Origin: Opitutaceae bacterium
GTDB taxonomy: Bacteria > Verrucomicrobiota > Verrucomicrobiia > Opitutales > Opitutaceae
Direction of reading: 5' to 3'
DNA: 64,000 nt
Assembly (NCBI GenBank): GCA_028280945.1
Contig: JANQKV010000035.1
Coordinates: 98,136 to 162,135, forward strand
Positions 1 through 11,700 of the stretch are shown here, piece after piece (within the stretch, counting starts at the first letter, position 1; the number at the start of each line of letters is the position of its first letter). The translations under genes and the position numbers were made by a program. The notes under the pieces were generated by a model, which had not been told where the DNA came from, searched no databases, and saw only the letters and a list, made by a program, of their open reading frames with translations.

Positions 1-3000
1 CGGGCGGTGAAGGCCCAGGCGGAGCGGCAGATGGGACTGGGACCGCAGTCCGACTTGGTCGCCGAGGTGGCAGAGCAGATCAAGACCCTCACGGGAGTGG
101 AGCGGGTTTCCTTCACGATCACGGGCACTCAGGCCGTCACGTTGGCGCGCCGCTTGGCGCGGGCGGCGACCGGCCGGAACAAGATCGTCCAGTTTGCCGG
201 AGCTTACCACGGGATTGACAACGACGTTCTTGTCGTCGGAACCGAGGATGGCGCGGAGCCGCTCTCACCGGGAATTCCCCAGGGCATGGTGGATGACGTA
301 ATCGTGCTCGATTACAACAGTCCGGAGGCCCTGGCGGAGATTGGGCGGCGGGCCGACGAACTGGCCGCGGTGATGGTGGAGCCGGTGCAGAGCCGGCGGC
401 CCGGTTTGCAGCCGCATTTGTTTTTGCGGAAGCTGCGCCGCATCACCCGCGAACTGGGCATCCCGCTCATTTTCGATGAGATGATCAATGGCTTCCGGGT
501 GCTGCCGGGCGGAGCCCAGGCGTGGTTTGGCATCGAGGCGGACATCGTGACCTACGGCAAGATCGTGGGGGGCGGGCTGCCCCTGGCGGTGGTGGCGGGC
601 AAGGCGGAGTATCTCGATTGGATCGACGGCGGCTTCTGGCAGTTTGGCGATTCGTCCACGCCGCGGGAGCAGACGATTTTCACGGGCGGGACGCACAACC
701 GGCATCCGTTGGCCCTCGCCGCGGCCCGGGCCGCGCTGGACCACATGATCCAGCAAGGCGACGCGTTGGCCTGGGCGGTGAACCGGCGCACGACGGAGAT
801 GGTCCGGCGGTTGAACTGGTTTTTCGAACGCGAGTCCGTGCCGATTCGGGCCGCCAATTATGGCTCCCAGTTCCGGTTGGAGGCGCCGCAGCTCCCGTTC
901 GAAATGGAGGTGCTGCACACGCTGTTGCTGGAAGCCGGCATCTATACGTGGGAGCAACGCACGTGTTGTGTCTCGACGGTTCACAGCGAGGCCCAGCTCG
1001 ACCAGTTCGTGGACGTGGTGAAGGATGCCGTCCGCACGATGCGCGCCGCCGGCTTTGCGCTGCACAGCGAAAACGTCTTGCGCCGATTCGTGCCGATGTC
1101 GTCGGTGCAGCAACGTCTTTATGCACTGAGCCAACGCGAGGGCGGCGAAGGGCCCTATCACCTGAGCGGCCTGTGGCGGGTGCGGGGAGAATTGGATTTC
1201 GAGCGCCTGCAGGAGGCCTTCCAGGAAGTTGTGGTACGACACGAGAGCCTGCGGACCGCCTTTCTCGAGAGGGATGGCGAATGGGTGCAGGAGATCATCG
1301 AGGAACCGCGCTTCGGCGTCGAGCGATGGACCCTGGCCGGGCAGGATCCGGAACAGATTCTCCAACGCTTCATCCGGCCGTTCGATCTTACCGCGCCGTC
1401 GCTGATGCGCGTGGGATGGATCGATGGGGACGAATCCAACCCAGGCGGATGGATCATGCTGGATGCCCACCACCTGGCGGTGGATGGCTTGTCCATGGAG
1501 ACCGTCCTGCAGGAGGTCTGCGCACTCTACGAGGGACAGGCATTGCCGCGGGTGGCGCGTCAATACCGCACGGCGCAAGCCCATTTGGAGGGCGAGGAGT
1601 TTCTCGCTTCAGCCACCGCGCACGAGGCCTATTGGCGGGAGCGTCTGGCTGGCGAACTGCCCATGCTGAATCTGCCGCTGGATCATCCGCGGCCCCGGGT
1701 CTTCGATTTTGCGGGGGACCGGCAGTTGCTCGAACTCGGCCGCGAGGAGACCGCCGCCCTGAAGCGGGTGGCCCAGGCCAACGGGTGTTCGTTCTACATT
1801 GTGCTGATGACCGGTTTTGCGCTGTTGTTGGAGCGTCTGAGCGGGCAGTCGGATTTGATTGTCGGGGTGCCGGTGGGCGGACGCGGCACCCCGGAAAACG
1901 AGGCGGTGGTGGGAATGTTTGTGAACACGCTGGCGCTGCGTCTTTCAGTCGATCGCGAGGCGACGGTTGAAGAGATCATCCGCCGGGTGCGGAACGACTG
2001 TCTGGAGGCGTATGAGCACCAGGATGCATCGCTGTCCCGTGTGATGGAGGCGATTGGGTATGCCGGGCGCACCGATCGGAATGGCCTGTTCGACGTGATG
2101 TTCTCCTACGAGAACGCGGACCAGCGGCGGTTGTCGATGGAGGACGTGGAGATCGAGACGGTCGACCAGTTCGAGGGTTCCGGCATGTTCGACCTCAACC
2201 TCGACGTGATCGAGGAGGGTGGTGTCGCCCGGGTGCGTTTTCATTATGCCTCTTCGCTGTTTGACGCGGCGACGATTGAGCGGTGGCGGAGCTACTACGC
2301 CGCGATTCTCCGCGGTCTTGCCGCCGCCGACCCCGCTGATCCGATTGCGGGGATTGAGCTGATTTCCGAGGATGAAATGGCTCGGTTGAAAGGGTGGGAA
2401 CAAGATCCCAACCCCTCGGCCGGTGGCACCTTGCTGGCGTGTTGGCAGGATCAGGTGGCCCGGAATCCCGGGCAGATTGCCCTGCGTTATCAAGGCGAGG
2501 GTTGGTCCTATGCCGAAGTTGATGCCATGGCCGACCGGCTCGCGGCTCGGCTGCGGGACGAAGCCCGGCTGGAGCGCGAGGAGGTCGTGGCCATCGCACG
2601 CGACATTGATCCCGTTTTCATCGTGGCGACGTTCGCGGCCTGGAAGGCGGGTCTGGCGTATCTGCCGGTGGACCCCCGCGGGCCGTCTGAGCGCAACGCC
2701 GGAGTGTTGATCGATGCCGGCGCGAAGCTGGTGATCGCGGCGGAGTCGTTGGAGTGGGTCGGCGAGTGTCCCGTTTGGACCGTGTCGATGGAGGACCTGG
2801 CCGAAGGTCCGACCGCGGCGACCAACCAGCGCGGGACCAACCCGGACGATCTGGCCTACGTCATCTTCACCTCCGGCAGCACGGGAAAACCGAAAGGGGT
2901 TGAGATCACGCATGATGCCATCACCCGGACGATCCGGTGGCGGGTCGATTTTTATCGATTCGATAGTGAGACGATAACGTTGCAGATGCCCGCGGCGGTT

Positions 3001-6000
3001 TTTGATTCCTCGGTGATCGACGTATTCTCGACCCTGGCGGCGGGCGCCACGCTCGTATTGCCGCGATCGGACGAGCGGCGGGATCTCACGGCCTTGGCCG
3101 GTTTGGTGGAGCGGGAAGGAGTCACCAACGTATTATTCACTCCGAGCCTGTATTCGGCGCTGCTCGACATCGACCCTGCCTGTGCGGCGCGCTTGAAGTT
3201 GTGCTGTGTTGCCGGTGAAGCCTTGTCGCGAAAATTGACGGATCGCCATTTCGAGCTCTGCCCGGACACCCGGCTGATCAACGAGTATGGCCCCACCGAA
3301 AACAGTGTCGTTTCCTCGGCCTTGGAGCTTACTCCGGACACCCGAGCGATCACCATCGGACGTCCGGTGGCGGGAACACAGATCATGATTCTCGATGAGG
3401 CCGGCCGACGGTGCCCGCCGGGTGTGGTCGGCGAACTCTGGCTGGGCGGACTTGGTTTGGCGCGCGGTTATCGGGGCAATCCCGATCTTACCGCGGAGCG
3501 TTTCAGCTCACCGCCGCCGGCGGAAGGGGCCCGCTTCTATCGCAGCGGTGACCTGGGGTGCTGGATCGACGGAGAGATTCGCTATGCCGGTCGCGATGAT
3601 GCCCAGGTCAAGCTGCGCGGGGTCCGCATCGAACTTGGCGAGATCGAAGAGGCGATGCAGTCGGTGGCGGACACGGGGGTGTGCCACGCCCGCGTCGAAA
3701 AGTCCGGTCAGGGAGCCGAACAGCTCGTGGGCTACTATGTGGCGTCGGCAGAGTTGTCTGAAGTGCGGATGCGGGCGGCCCTGTGGGCGCGGCTGCCCGA
3801 GGCCATGGTGCCCGGCCGGCTCAGACGGCTGGACGAGATGCCGCTGACCGTGAACGGCAAGGTCGACGTTTCGCGGTTGCCCAGGATTGAGGACGTCGCG
3901 GACGCGGCGAAGGAGATCGATGGCTGGCAACCGCAAAGCGAAGCCGAGCAAGTATTGGCGGAGACGCTGCGGGATGTGCTGCCGACCGCAGCTTTCTCCG
4001 GTTCGGCAAACTTCTTCAGCCTGGGGGGAGACTCGATCAAAGCCATTCAGGTCATTTCGCGGCTGCGGGCGATCGGTTGGGCTTTGGACATGTCCGCCGT
4101 TTATCGGGCGTCGGATATGACGGCGTTGGCACAGCACCTTGAACCGATCACGGCGGCGCTCGATCCCTTTGAAGCGACCGGCCCGATCCCAATCAGCGGG
4201 ATGCACGCCTGGTGGCTGGAAAATTACGAAGGTGATGCCGTGGCCACGTTCGCGCAGGCGGTTGTTTGGCGTTTTGCAGAGCGACCGGATCCGGTGGCGT
4301 TGCAAATGGCCCTGCGCGATGTCGCGCTGGCTCATCCTGCGTTTGGGTTGCGTTTCCTGCGGAATGGCGAAGGGGTGGTCGAGCAGCGTTTTGAGCCTGG
4401 TTCCGCGGCGATCGCTTTCGATCATTCCGATGGGGTGGTCGAGTCATCCGCCGCCGTGGCGCGGGAATTGGCCGACCTGCTCGATGTTGGTGACGGTCCC
4501 CTGGGCGCGGCCCGTTTGGTGCCGCAGGACTCGGGCCACGCTTTGGTTCTCGTTGTTCACCACGCGGTGGTGGACGGGGTTTCCTGGCGGATTCTGGCGG
4601 AGGATCTCAAGACAAGTTACGACGCTCGCTCCCGGATGGGGGAGCCCAAGCTGGCCGCGCCGACCAATGCCTACCGGACTTGGCACGATCGCCTGTCCAA
4701 ACGGGTTCAGGCCGTTTCGGCTGACGATGCCGAATTGGTCTACTGGCGCGGGAACGGCGAAGCGGAGCAGCCGCCCTCGGCCAAGGAACGCCGGACGTTG
4801 GCTGATTCGGAAGAGATAACGGTCAAGGTATCGTCTGCCGCCGTGTTGTCCTTGCTGGGCGAAGCGCATGACGTGTATCGCACTCAGGGCGACGAGTTGT
4901 TGCTCGCGGCGTTGGTGCCGGTCGTGGCGAACTGGTCGAAGTCCTCCTTCGTAAGACTTGAGCTGGAGCGGCACGGGAGAGCGAGTGAACCGGACATCAA
5001 TTTGGGCAGCACGGTGGGGTGGTTCACGGCCTCGTTCCCCTGGCAGATTTCGCTGTCAGCCGGGATGAATCGGCGGGGACGCATTCGTTCGATCAAGGAG
5101 GCGCTCAGGGAGGTTCCGCACGACGGGGTGAACTACCGGTGGCTGCGGGCTGCGGGCAGGGTGCCCGCGGTCGAAGCGGACATTTCGTTTAACTTCCTGG
5201 GCCGATGGGAAACAACCGCAGCCGACGATGGGGCGTGGCGGTGGGACCTTGATTCCAGCGGCGCGGTGACCGATTCCTCCCATCCGTTGACCCACGCCGT
5301 GGCGCTCAACGGCTTTGTGGCGGAAGACGGCTTGGTGTGGCGGGTCCGGTTTGACCGGGAGCGCCATGATGCCGCGGCCATTCGCGATCTGCTGGACCAG
5401 TATGTCCAGGAGCTCGAGAAGTTGGCGGCGGAGTTGGCGGGCGGCGTGGTTGGCGAATTGACCCCGGCCGACTTCACCGCTCCCGGGCTTCGGTTGGCGG
5501 ACTGGGATCGTGTGCTCGCAAAAACGGAGTGGGCCCCGGAAAGTGTGCGCGATGTCCGCCCGGTGACTCCGATGCAGGGCGGGCTGCTTTTCGAGGCCCT
5601 GCTGAATTCGGGCAGCGACGCATATTTCCAGCAGATGCGATTCACCCTGACCGGCGTGGATTCGGTCAAGGCCCTGGAGGAAGCGTGGCGGGATGTGATC
5701 CGGGCCCACGATGTATGCCGCACGGTTTTCATGGCGGGTCCGCACGGGCAGATGCTGCAGGTCGTGCGGGACGACCTGGAGGTTCCGCTCGACTGGCCCA
5801 TGGGGCAGGATCGGGCGGACGAATCGGCCATAACGAAATTTGCGGAACAGGACCGGGCGTCCGGCTTCGACGTGGAGCGGGGGCCATTGATGCGGGTTGC
5901 CCTGTTTCATGTCGGCGAGGGGGCCGTGCAGGTGGTCTGGTCCCACCATCACCTTTTGATGGATGGTTGGTGTGTCGGCTTGTGGATGCAGCGGTTGCTT

Positions 6001-8763
6001 CTCGCCTACCAACATCGCGTGGGTTCGGCGGGCCCGGCGGCGGTGGTCGATCCTTCGCCGGTCCCATATTATCAGTGGTTGGCCGCTCAGGACACCGTGG
6101 CCGCGCAGTCCTTCTGGCAAAACGCCATTGGCGACCAGGCGAGCCTGACCTCGGTGACGCCCGAGTTTCCCGGAGCCCATCAGGATTCGCCGTATCGACT
6201 GGACCACGTGAAGCGGCGGCTTCCCTCCGAGCTGCACGCGGCGATCGAGGAGATGGCCCGCGACAGGCGAGTCACCGTGGCCACCATCCTTACCACGGCG
6301 GCTTCGGTCATGCTCGGGCGCTATACCAACCAGCACGATGTAGTCGTGGGCTCGGTGGTCTCGGGCCGGCCGGCGGAGGTTCCCGGCATCGAGGAAATGA
6401 TGGGACTGTTCATCAACACGGTGCCGGTGCGTTCGCGCTGGGATGATCGCACGACTTGGATCGAGATCCTGCGACAGCGTGGAGCGGACGCGCGCGAAGC
6501 CGAGCCCCATCACCATTACCCGCTCGCCCGCATCCAGGACGACCACGCGTCTCTGGAGACTTTGTTCGATCACCTGGTGATCTATGAAAACTATCCGATG
6601 GATGAGGCGCTGCGTGATCGAGGAGAGTTGGATGAGCTGGGGATCGAAGGGATTTCCACTTACGAGCGCACCCACTACGGGTTGAGTTTCATCGCCCAGC
6701 CGGTTGGGGATTCGGTGGAGTTGGATCTCAACTACGATGCCGGCAAATACGAGCCGGCCCAGATCGAACAGTTGGCGCAATTGTGGCAGCAAACGCTCGA
6801 GGAACTGACCCGTCATCCGGAGGGGCGGATTGATGAAGGCGAGTGCTGGACCCCGCATGATCGCGAGTGGTTGACCTCAACCGCGAACGCAACGATCGCG
6901 GATTACCCGCATGATGCCACGGTTTCCGGGCTTGTGACCCAGGCCGCGGCGACCCATGCCGGGCGGGAGGCCCTCACCTTCGGGACGGAAACGATCAGTT
7001 ATGCCGAGTTGATGCGGCGGGTGGATGCCCTGGCGGCCAGGTTGGCCGAGGCGGGCGCGACCCAGGGCGAACGCATCGCCATCGCGCTGCCCCGGGGACT
7101 CGAGATGGTTGTGGCGTTCCTGGCCGTGGCCAAGACGGGAGCAGCCTATGTGCCCCTGGACCTTTCCTATCCCGACGCCCGCACCCGCTTCACGGTCGAG
7201 GATGCGCAGTGTCTACTTGTGGTGGTGCCCGCGGCGACGGACTGGACGCTGACCGATACTCCGGCACTGGGCCTGGACAGCGTGACCGCGGATCAAGTGG
7301 CACCGTTCGTTGACCGGGCGGGGCCGGATGATCCCCTCTATGTGATCTACACCTCCGGTTCCACCGGCCAGCCGAAGGGCTGCGAGCTCACCCACCGCAA
7401 TGTGGTGCGCCTGATGTGCACCGACGCCCCGCCGTTTCGTTGGGACGAAACCGATTGTTGGTTGATGATCCACTCGCCTTGTTTCGATGTTTCGGTGTGG
7501 GAGCTCTACGGCGCCCTGCTCACGGGTGGACGTGCGGTGATTGCGGCGAATGATGTCATCGCTGATCCGGCCCAGTTGGTCGAATTGGTGGAAACCGAGC
7601 GGATCAGCATCATGAGCGCAGCGCCGGGAGCGTTCTATCGTTTCGCCGCCGAGGCGGTGAAAGGCGCCGATGCGCAACGATTCCCCGCGCTGCGCTACGT
7701 CGCGTTGGCCGGTGACCGGTTGGAGTGCCACTACCTGGAGGACTGGCGCCGGTGCTTCGGTCTCGATCGTATCCAATTGTTGAATATATATGGCATCACC
7801 GAAACCACGGTGTATTCGACGGTGCATCGGTTGGGTGATCGTGATTTCGACGAACGCCGTGGCCAGAGTATCATCGGCCGGCCGATGGCCGAGACGGAGA
7901 TTTGGGTGGTGGGGGCAACCGGGGCGGTGCTCCCGGTGGGGGCGGTCGGTGAGATTTGGATCGGCGGTTCGGGGTTGTCCCAGGGTTACTGGAACCGGCC
8001 CGAGCTGACGGCCGAACGCTTTGTCCCACATCCGGTGCGACCGGACGAGCGGGCCTATCGCAGCGGGGACCTGGGGCGCTGGCTCAGTGATGGCACGCTG
8101 GAATACCTGGGCCGGAATGATCACCAGGTGCAGGTCCGCGGTTACCGCGTGGAGACCGGAGAGATTGAGACGCGCCTGCTCCAGCACCGGGCGGTTGTCC
8201 AGGCCGCGGTGGTGCCGGTGCGCGAGGACAACGGGGCGGATGCGCTGGCCGTCTACCTCGCGGGCGATGCACCGGTCCCGCGGACGGAGTTGGTCGCGCA
8301 CCTCGAGCAGACCCTGCCGCGCTACATGGTGCCGAGTTTCATTCATTGGATTCCCGAGCTGCCCTTTACGGCCACCGGCAAGTTGGATCGAGCGGCACTG
8401 CCGGGTCTGGTCAGGGATTCAGCGGAGGAGGACGCTGCATCCACGGCGGCTCCCCTGACCGGCACGGCGGCCGCATTGGCCGAGGTGTGGACGGAGGTGC
8501 TCGGTGTCGAGGTGGCCGATCCTGCCGCCGATTTTGTGGTGCTGGGTGGGCACAGTCTTCGGGCCATGCAGTTGGCCGCCCTTATCGATGAGCGCCTTGG
8601 CGTCCCTCTCCCCGTCGCCGATGTGTTCGCGTTCTCGCAGTTGGAAATTCAGGCAAAACGTCTGGATGAGCTGAAGCCGCCGGCCGCCGAGATCGATGGT
8701 GAGTTGCTGGCGATGCTGGAGGATCTGCCGCCGGACGAACTCGCCGAGCACCTGGACAACTGA
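1..8763 (+). CDS. Nonribosomal peptide synthetase, 5'-truncated: [AMT]-C-A-PCP-E-C-A-PCP
   Basis: The gene enters from the left edge. The GTG at position 7 is only the first possible start in the window, because the protein begins mid-domain. Residues are counted from that GTG. Residues 1-345 are a class III PLP aminotransferase of the glutamate-1-semialdehyde type, with the PLP lysine at K185 in TYGKIVGGG. C1 (about 362-790) has intact HHLAVDG at 488-494. A1 (about 806-1290) has FTSGSTGKPKG, NEYGPTE and the A10 lysine K1285; its by-eye binding-pocket code is D-S-I-L-C-A-E-V-V-K, not confidently assignable. PCP1 carries S1343 in LGGDS. E (about 1398-1815) has HHAVVDGVSWR from H1518 and STVGWFTASFP. 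C2 (about 1847-2270) has HHLLMDG from H1981 and starts like a DCL domain. A2 (about 2300-2800) has YTSGSTGQPKG, YGITETT and K2792; code D-V-W-S-A-A-I-V-Y-K. PCP2 carries S2850 in LGGHS. An aminotransferase ahead of a C domain is known from iturin-type lines, where it converts a beta-keto-acyl chain to a beta-amino-acyl chain. A KS/ACP section upstream is inferred. Confidence 0.95.
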   Translation, partial: RAVKAQAERQMGLGPQSDLVAEVAEQIKTLTGVERVSFTITGTQAVTLARRLARAATGRNKIVQFAGAYHGIDNDVLVVGTEDGAEPLSPGIPQGMVDDVIVLDYNSPEALAEIGRRADELAAVMVEPVQSRRPGLQPHLFLRKLRRITRELGIPLIFDEMINGFRVLPGGAQAWFGIEADIVTYGKIVGGGLPLAVVAGKAEYLDWIDGGFWQFGDSSTPREQTIFTGGTHNRHPLALAAARAALDHMIQQGDALAWAVNRRTTEMVRRLNWFFERESVPIRAANYGSQFRLEAPQLPFEMEVLHTLLLEAGIYTWEQRTCCVSTVHSEAQLDQFVDVVKDAVRTMRAAGFALHSENVLRRFVPMSSVQQRLYALSQREGGEGPYHLSGLWRVRGELDFERLQEAFQEVVVRHESLRTAFLERDGEWVQEIIEEPRFGVERWTLAGQDPEQILQRFIRPFDLTAPSLMRVGWIDGDESNPGGWIMLDAHHLAVDGLSMETVLQEVCALYEGQALPRVARQYRTAQAHLEGEEFLASATAHEAYWRERLAGELPMLNLPLDHPRPRVFDFAGDRQLLELGREETAALKRVAQANGCSFYIVLMTGFALLLERLSGQSDLIVGVPVGGRGTPENEAVVGMFVNTLALRLSVDREATVEEIIRRVRNDCLEAYEHQDASLSRVMEAIGYAGRTDRNGLFDVMFSYENADQRRLSMEDVEIETVDQFEGSGMFDLNLDVIEEGGVARVRFHYASSLFDAATIERWRSYYAAILRGLAAADPADPIAGIELISEDEMARLKGWEQDPNPSAGGTLLACWQDQVARNPGQIALRYQGEGWSYAEVDAMADRLAARLRDEARLEREEVVAIARDIDPVFIVATFAAWKAGLAYLPVDPRGPSERNAGVLIDAGAKLVIAAESLEWVGECPVWTVSMEDLAEGPTAATNQRGTNPDDLAYVIFTSGSTGKPKGVEITHDAITRTIRWRVDFYRFDSETITLQMPAAVFDSSVIDVFSTLAAGATLVLPRSDERRDLTALAGLVEREGVTNVLFTPSLYSALLDIDPACAARLKLCCVAGEALSRKLTDRHFELCPDTRLINEYGPTENSVVSSALELTPDTRAITIGRPVAGTQIMILDEAGRRCPPGVVGELWLGGLGLARGYRGNPDLTAERFSSPPPAEGARFYRSGDLGCWIDGEIRYAGRDDAQVKLRGVRIELGEIEEAMQSVADTGVCHARVEKSGQGAEQLVGYYVASAELSEVRMRAALWARLPEAMVPGRLRRLDEMPLTVNGKVDVSRLPRIEDVADAAKEIDGWQPQSEAEQVLAETLRDVLPTAAFSGSANFFSLGGDSIKAIQVISRLRAIGWALDMSAVYRASDMTALAQHLEPITAALDPFEATGPIPISGMHAWWLENYEGDAVATFAQAVVWRFAERPDPVALQMALRDVALAHPAFGLRFLRNGEGVVEQRFEPGSAAIAFDHSDGVVESSAAVARELADLLDVGDGPLGAARLVPQDSGHALVLVVHHAVVDGVSWRILAEDLKTSYDARSRMGEPKLAAPTNAYRTWHDRLSKRVQAVSADDAELVYWRGNGEAEQPPSAKERRTLADSEEITVKVSSAAVLSLLGEAHDVYRTQGDELLLAALVPVVANWSKSSFVRLELERHGRASEPDINLGSTVGWFTASFPWQISLSAGMNRRGRIRSIKEALREVPHDGVNYRWLRAAGRVPAVEADISFNFLGRWETTAADDGAWRWDLDSSGAVTDSSHPLTHAVALNGFVAEDGLVWRVRFDRERHDAAAIRDLLDQYVQELEKLAAELAGGVVGELTPADFTAPGLRLADWDRVLAKTEWAPESVRDVRPVTPMQGGLLFEALLNSGSDAYFQQMRFTLTGVDSVKALEEAWRDVIRAHDVCRTVFMAGPHGQMLQVVRDDLEVPLDWPMGQDRADESAITKFAEQDRASGFDVERGPLMRVALFHVGEGAVQVVWSHHHLLMDGWCVGLWMQRLLLAYQHRVGSAGPAAVVDPSPVPYYQWLAAQDTVAAQSFWQNAIGDQASLTSVTPEFPGAHQDSPYRLDHVKRRLPSELHAAIEEMARDRRVTVATILTTAASVMLGRYTNQHDVVVGSVVSGRPAEVPGIEEMMGLFINTVPVRSRWDDRTTWIEILRQRGADAREAEPHHHYPLARIQDDHASLETLFDHLVIYENYPMDEALRDRGELDELGIEGISTYERTHYGLSFIAQPVGDSVELDLNYDAGKYEPAQIEQLAQLWQQTLEELTRHPEGRIDEGECWTPHDREWLTSTANATIADYPHDATVSGLVTQAAATHAGREALTFGTETISYAELMRRVDALAARLAEAGATQGERIAIALPRGLEMVVAFLAVAKTGAAYVPLDLSYPDARTRFTVEDAQCLLVVVPAATDWTLTDTPALGLDSVTADQVAPFVDRAGPDDPLYVIYTSGSTGQPKGCELTHRNVVRLMCTDAPPFRWDETDCWLMIHSPCFDVSVWELYGALLTGGRAVIAANDVIADPAQLVELVETERISIMSAAPGAFYRFAAEAVKGADAQRFPALRYVALAGDRLECHYLEDWRRCFGLDRIQLLNIYGITETTVYSTVHRLGDRDFDERRGQSIIGRPMAETEIWVVGATGAVLPVGAVGEIWIGGSGLSQGYWNRPELTAERFVPHPVRPDERAYRSGDLGRWLSDGTLEYLGRNDHQVQVRGYRVETGEIETRLLQHRAVVQAAVVPVREDNGADALAVYLAGDAPVPRTELVAHLEQTLPRYMVPSFIHWIPELPFTATGKLDRAALPGLVRDSAEEDAASTAAPLTGTAAALAEVWTEVLGVEVADPAADFVVLGGHSLRAMQLAALIDERLGVPLPVADVFAFSQLEIQAKRLDELKPPAAEIDGELLAMLEDLPPDELAEHLDN

Positions 8764-8766
8764 GGA

Positions 8767-11700
8767 ATGAGTAATGCGCGCGCCAAAGCCCTGGCCGAGA
8801 AATTGGCCCGGATGTCGCCGGAGGAGCGGGCGAAGCTGAAGGCGTTGCTCAAGCAAAAGAAGACCGGCAAATCGAAGACCGCGGACAGGCCAAAGGGAGT
8901 TGCTCCCCGCATCCCCGCGACGAAAGCGGAGAAGGATTATCCGCTCAGCCACGCGCAGCAGCGGCTCGCGGTGATTCAGGAGATGGAAGGCTCGTCGCGA
9001 GCCTATCACTTGGGTGGAGTCTTTCGATTACGCGGGGAACTCGATCTGGTCCGGGCTGAGCGGGCCATCCGCGCAGTGGTGGCGCGTCACGAAAGTCTTC
9101 GCACTCAATTCGACGAGGTGGGCGGAGAACTTCGCCAGCGCGTCGAGCCCGTGGAAAACTGGTACGGCTTTGCCGTGGAATCGTCCGCGGTGGAATCCCT
9201 GTTCGATTGGTCCCGGCACCGGCTGAATGAACCGTTGGACCTGGCCAGGGACCCGTTGTTTTCCGCCACGTTTGCCCGGGAAAAGGACGGCGCCTGGGGA
9301 TTGTTGCTCAAGCTCCATCACATCATTGGGGACGGGGCCTCCATCGGGGTGCTCCAGCGCGACTTGCAACAGGCCTTTGCGGCGGGCGACGCGGAGGGCG
9401 GCGCCCTGCCGCCGTTGAAACGGCAGTATCGGGACTATGCTGCTTGGAGTCGGGAGCGGGCGGATTCGGCGGAGCTGGAGCCGCACCGGAACTACTGGCA
9501 GGAGCAGTTTGGGGAGCTGCCGGAGCCTCTCTCGCTGAACACCGACTTTCCCCGGCCCAAGGTCAAACGCTCCGATGGCGATCATCTTTTCCTCGAACTG
9601 AGCGCGGACGTGGCGGCCAAGCTGGAGAAGATGGGACAGGCGGCGGGCGCGACGCCGTTCATGACTTGGTTGGCGACGATATATGGCATCCTGGCGCGTT
9701 GGAGCCGGCAGTCCGACCTGGTGATCGGAACGCCGGTTGCAGGGCGGGAATTGCCGGAGTTGCAGGAACAGATCGGGTTTTTTGTAAACACGCTGCCGAT
9801 CCGGATAAGAGTCGATGGATCTCAGCCGTTTGCCGCGCTGGTTGGTCAGGTGAAACAAACCGTGCTTGCGGGCGTGACCCACCAATCGTTCCCCTTCGAT
9901 CGAATCGTCGACGAACTGCGGCTTGAACGGGATACGAGTCGATCTCCGTTGTTCGATGTCATGATGGCATTTGAGATGGCTGGCTCGGACAAGCTGCGCT
10001 TGTTCGGGTTGGTGGCGGAGGAGCTCGAAGTGTCGCAGGCCACGAGCAAGACGGATCTGACCTTTATCCTGGAGCGCCATCGCCACGGGCTGAAGTTGGA
10101 CTTGGGATTTGCCACTTCGCTCTTCGAGCCCGCCACGGTTCGGCGCTTGGCGGAATCATGGCGCACGTTTGTCGAGTCCGTGGCGCACTCGCCGGATCAA
10201 CCCCTGGCCTTGGCTGATATCCTAACGGCGACGGAACGCGAACGCGTTACCAGCGGTTTCAACCGCAGTGCCCGAGTGGAGTATCCCCGGGATGCCGACA
10301 TCGTCTCACTTTTTGCCGATCAGGTGAGGCGGCGACCGGATGCGATTGCCGTTCAGGCGGACGGAGTGACGATGACTTACGCCGAGCTGAATCGCCGTTC
10401 GACGGAGCTGGCCGTTTATCTGGTGGAAACCCTCCGGGTCGATGCGGCGGAACCGGTGGTTTTGGCGACGGCCCGTGCGCCCTGCATGGTGGTGGGGCTG
10501 TTGGGCATCCTGAAAGCCGGTGCGGCCTACCTGCCCCTCAATCTGGACACGCCCGCCGAGCGGGCGGCCGGCATGGTGCGGGATGCAAAGGGTCGCGTGA
10601 TGCTCCACGACGAGTCCGGGAAAGATTTTCTGGCCGACCAGCCGCTTGAGCGGGTTGATCTGACGGCGATTCCGTCCGACGCACCTCCCGCCGGTTGGCA
10701 ACCCCCGCTGCGAACGGCGCAGAGCCTCGCCTACATCGTTTTCACCTCGGGATCGACCGGGCAGCCCAAGGGGACGCTGGTGGAGGATCGGGGGGTGGTG
10801 CGCTTGGTGCAAAATACCAACTACATCCGATGGGATGAGTCGGTCCGGATTCTGCAGACCGCGTCTTTGACGTTTGATGCTTCGGCGCTGGAGATCTGGG
10901 GCGCACTGCTCAACGGCGGCTGCCTGTGCATGCCCCAGGGCAACGCCTTGCTGGAACTGGAGGGCCTGGGCGAGTTGTTGCGCACGCAGTCCGTCAACAC
11001 GCTCTTGCTGACCACCGGCTTGTTTAATCAGGTCGTCGAATTTGTGCCGGAGTCGCTGGGCGGCCTGCGCACGCTTTTGACCGGCGGGGAGAAGGCATCG
11101 CTGCCCCATGTGAACGCCCTGCGGCAGCGTTATCCCTCGCTCGACTTGGTGAATGCCTACGGGCCGACCGAGAACGCGACGGCATCCTCCTATTATTCGA
11201 TCAAACAAACGGCGGAGCACGATGTCCCGATTGGCGGACCGATTTCGAACTCCACCCTCTTCGTGCTGGATGACCACGGCAACCCGGTTCCCGTCGGGGT
11301 GACGGGCGAGATCTACACCGGCGGCGACGGCCTGGCGCGGGGTTATTTGAATCGCCCTCGTCTCACCGCGGAAAAATTTGTGCCGCATCCGTTCGGATCA
11401 ACCCCCGGCGAGCGGCTTTATCGGACGGGTGATCTCGGCTACTGGAATGAAGCGGGCCAGGTCATGTTTATTGGTCGAATGGATGACCAGGTGAAGATCC
11501 GGGGATTTCGGATAGAGCTTGGTGAAGTCGAAACGGCCTTGCAACGCCAGGCCGGAATTCAGCATGCGGTGGTCGTTGCGCGGCCCCTTGGGGGAACCCG
11601 CGAACTCGTTGCCTACTACGTCGCTGATACGGCCTTTGAAGGCGTCGCCTCGCTGCGCGGGGCGCTGGGCCGGGACCTGCCGAATTACATGATTCCCACG

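Noticed and set aside
265..1584. Long minus-strand open frames opposite the NRPS genes (for example 265-1584, 5056-6858)
   Set aside because: High GC keeps antisense frames open. They lack domain motifs and are Arg/His/Pro-rich, whereas the plus-strand frames carry unbroken NRPS motifs.
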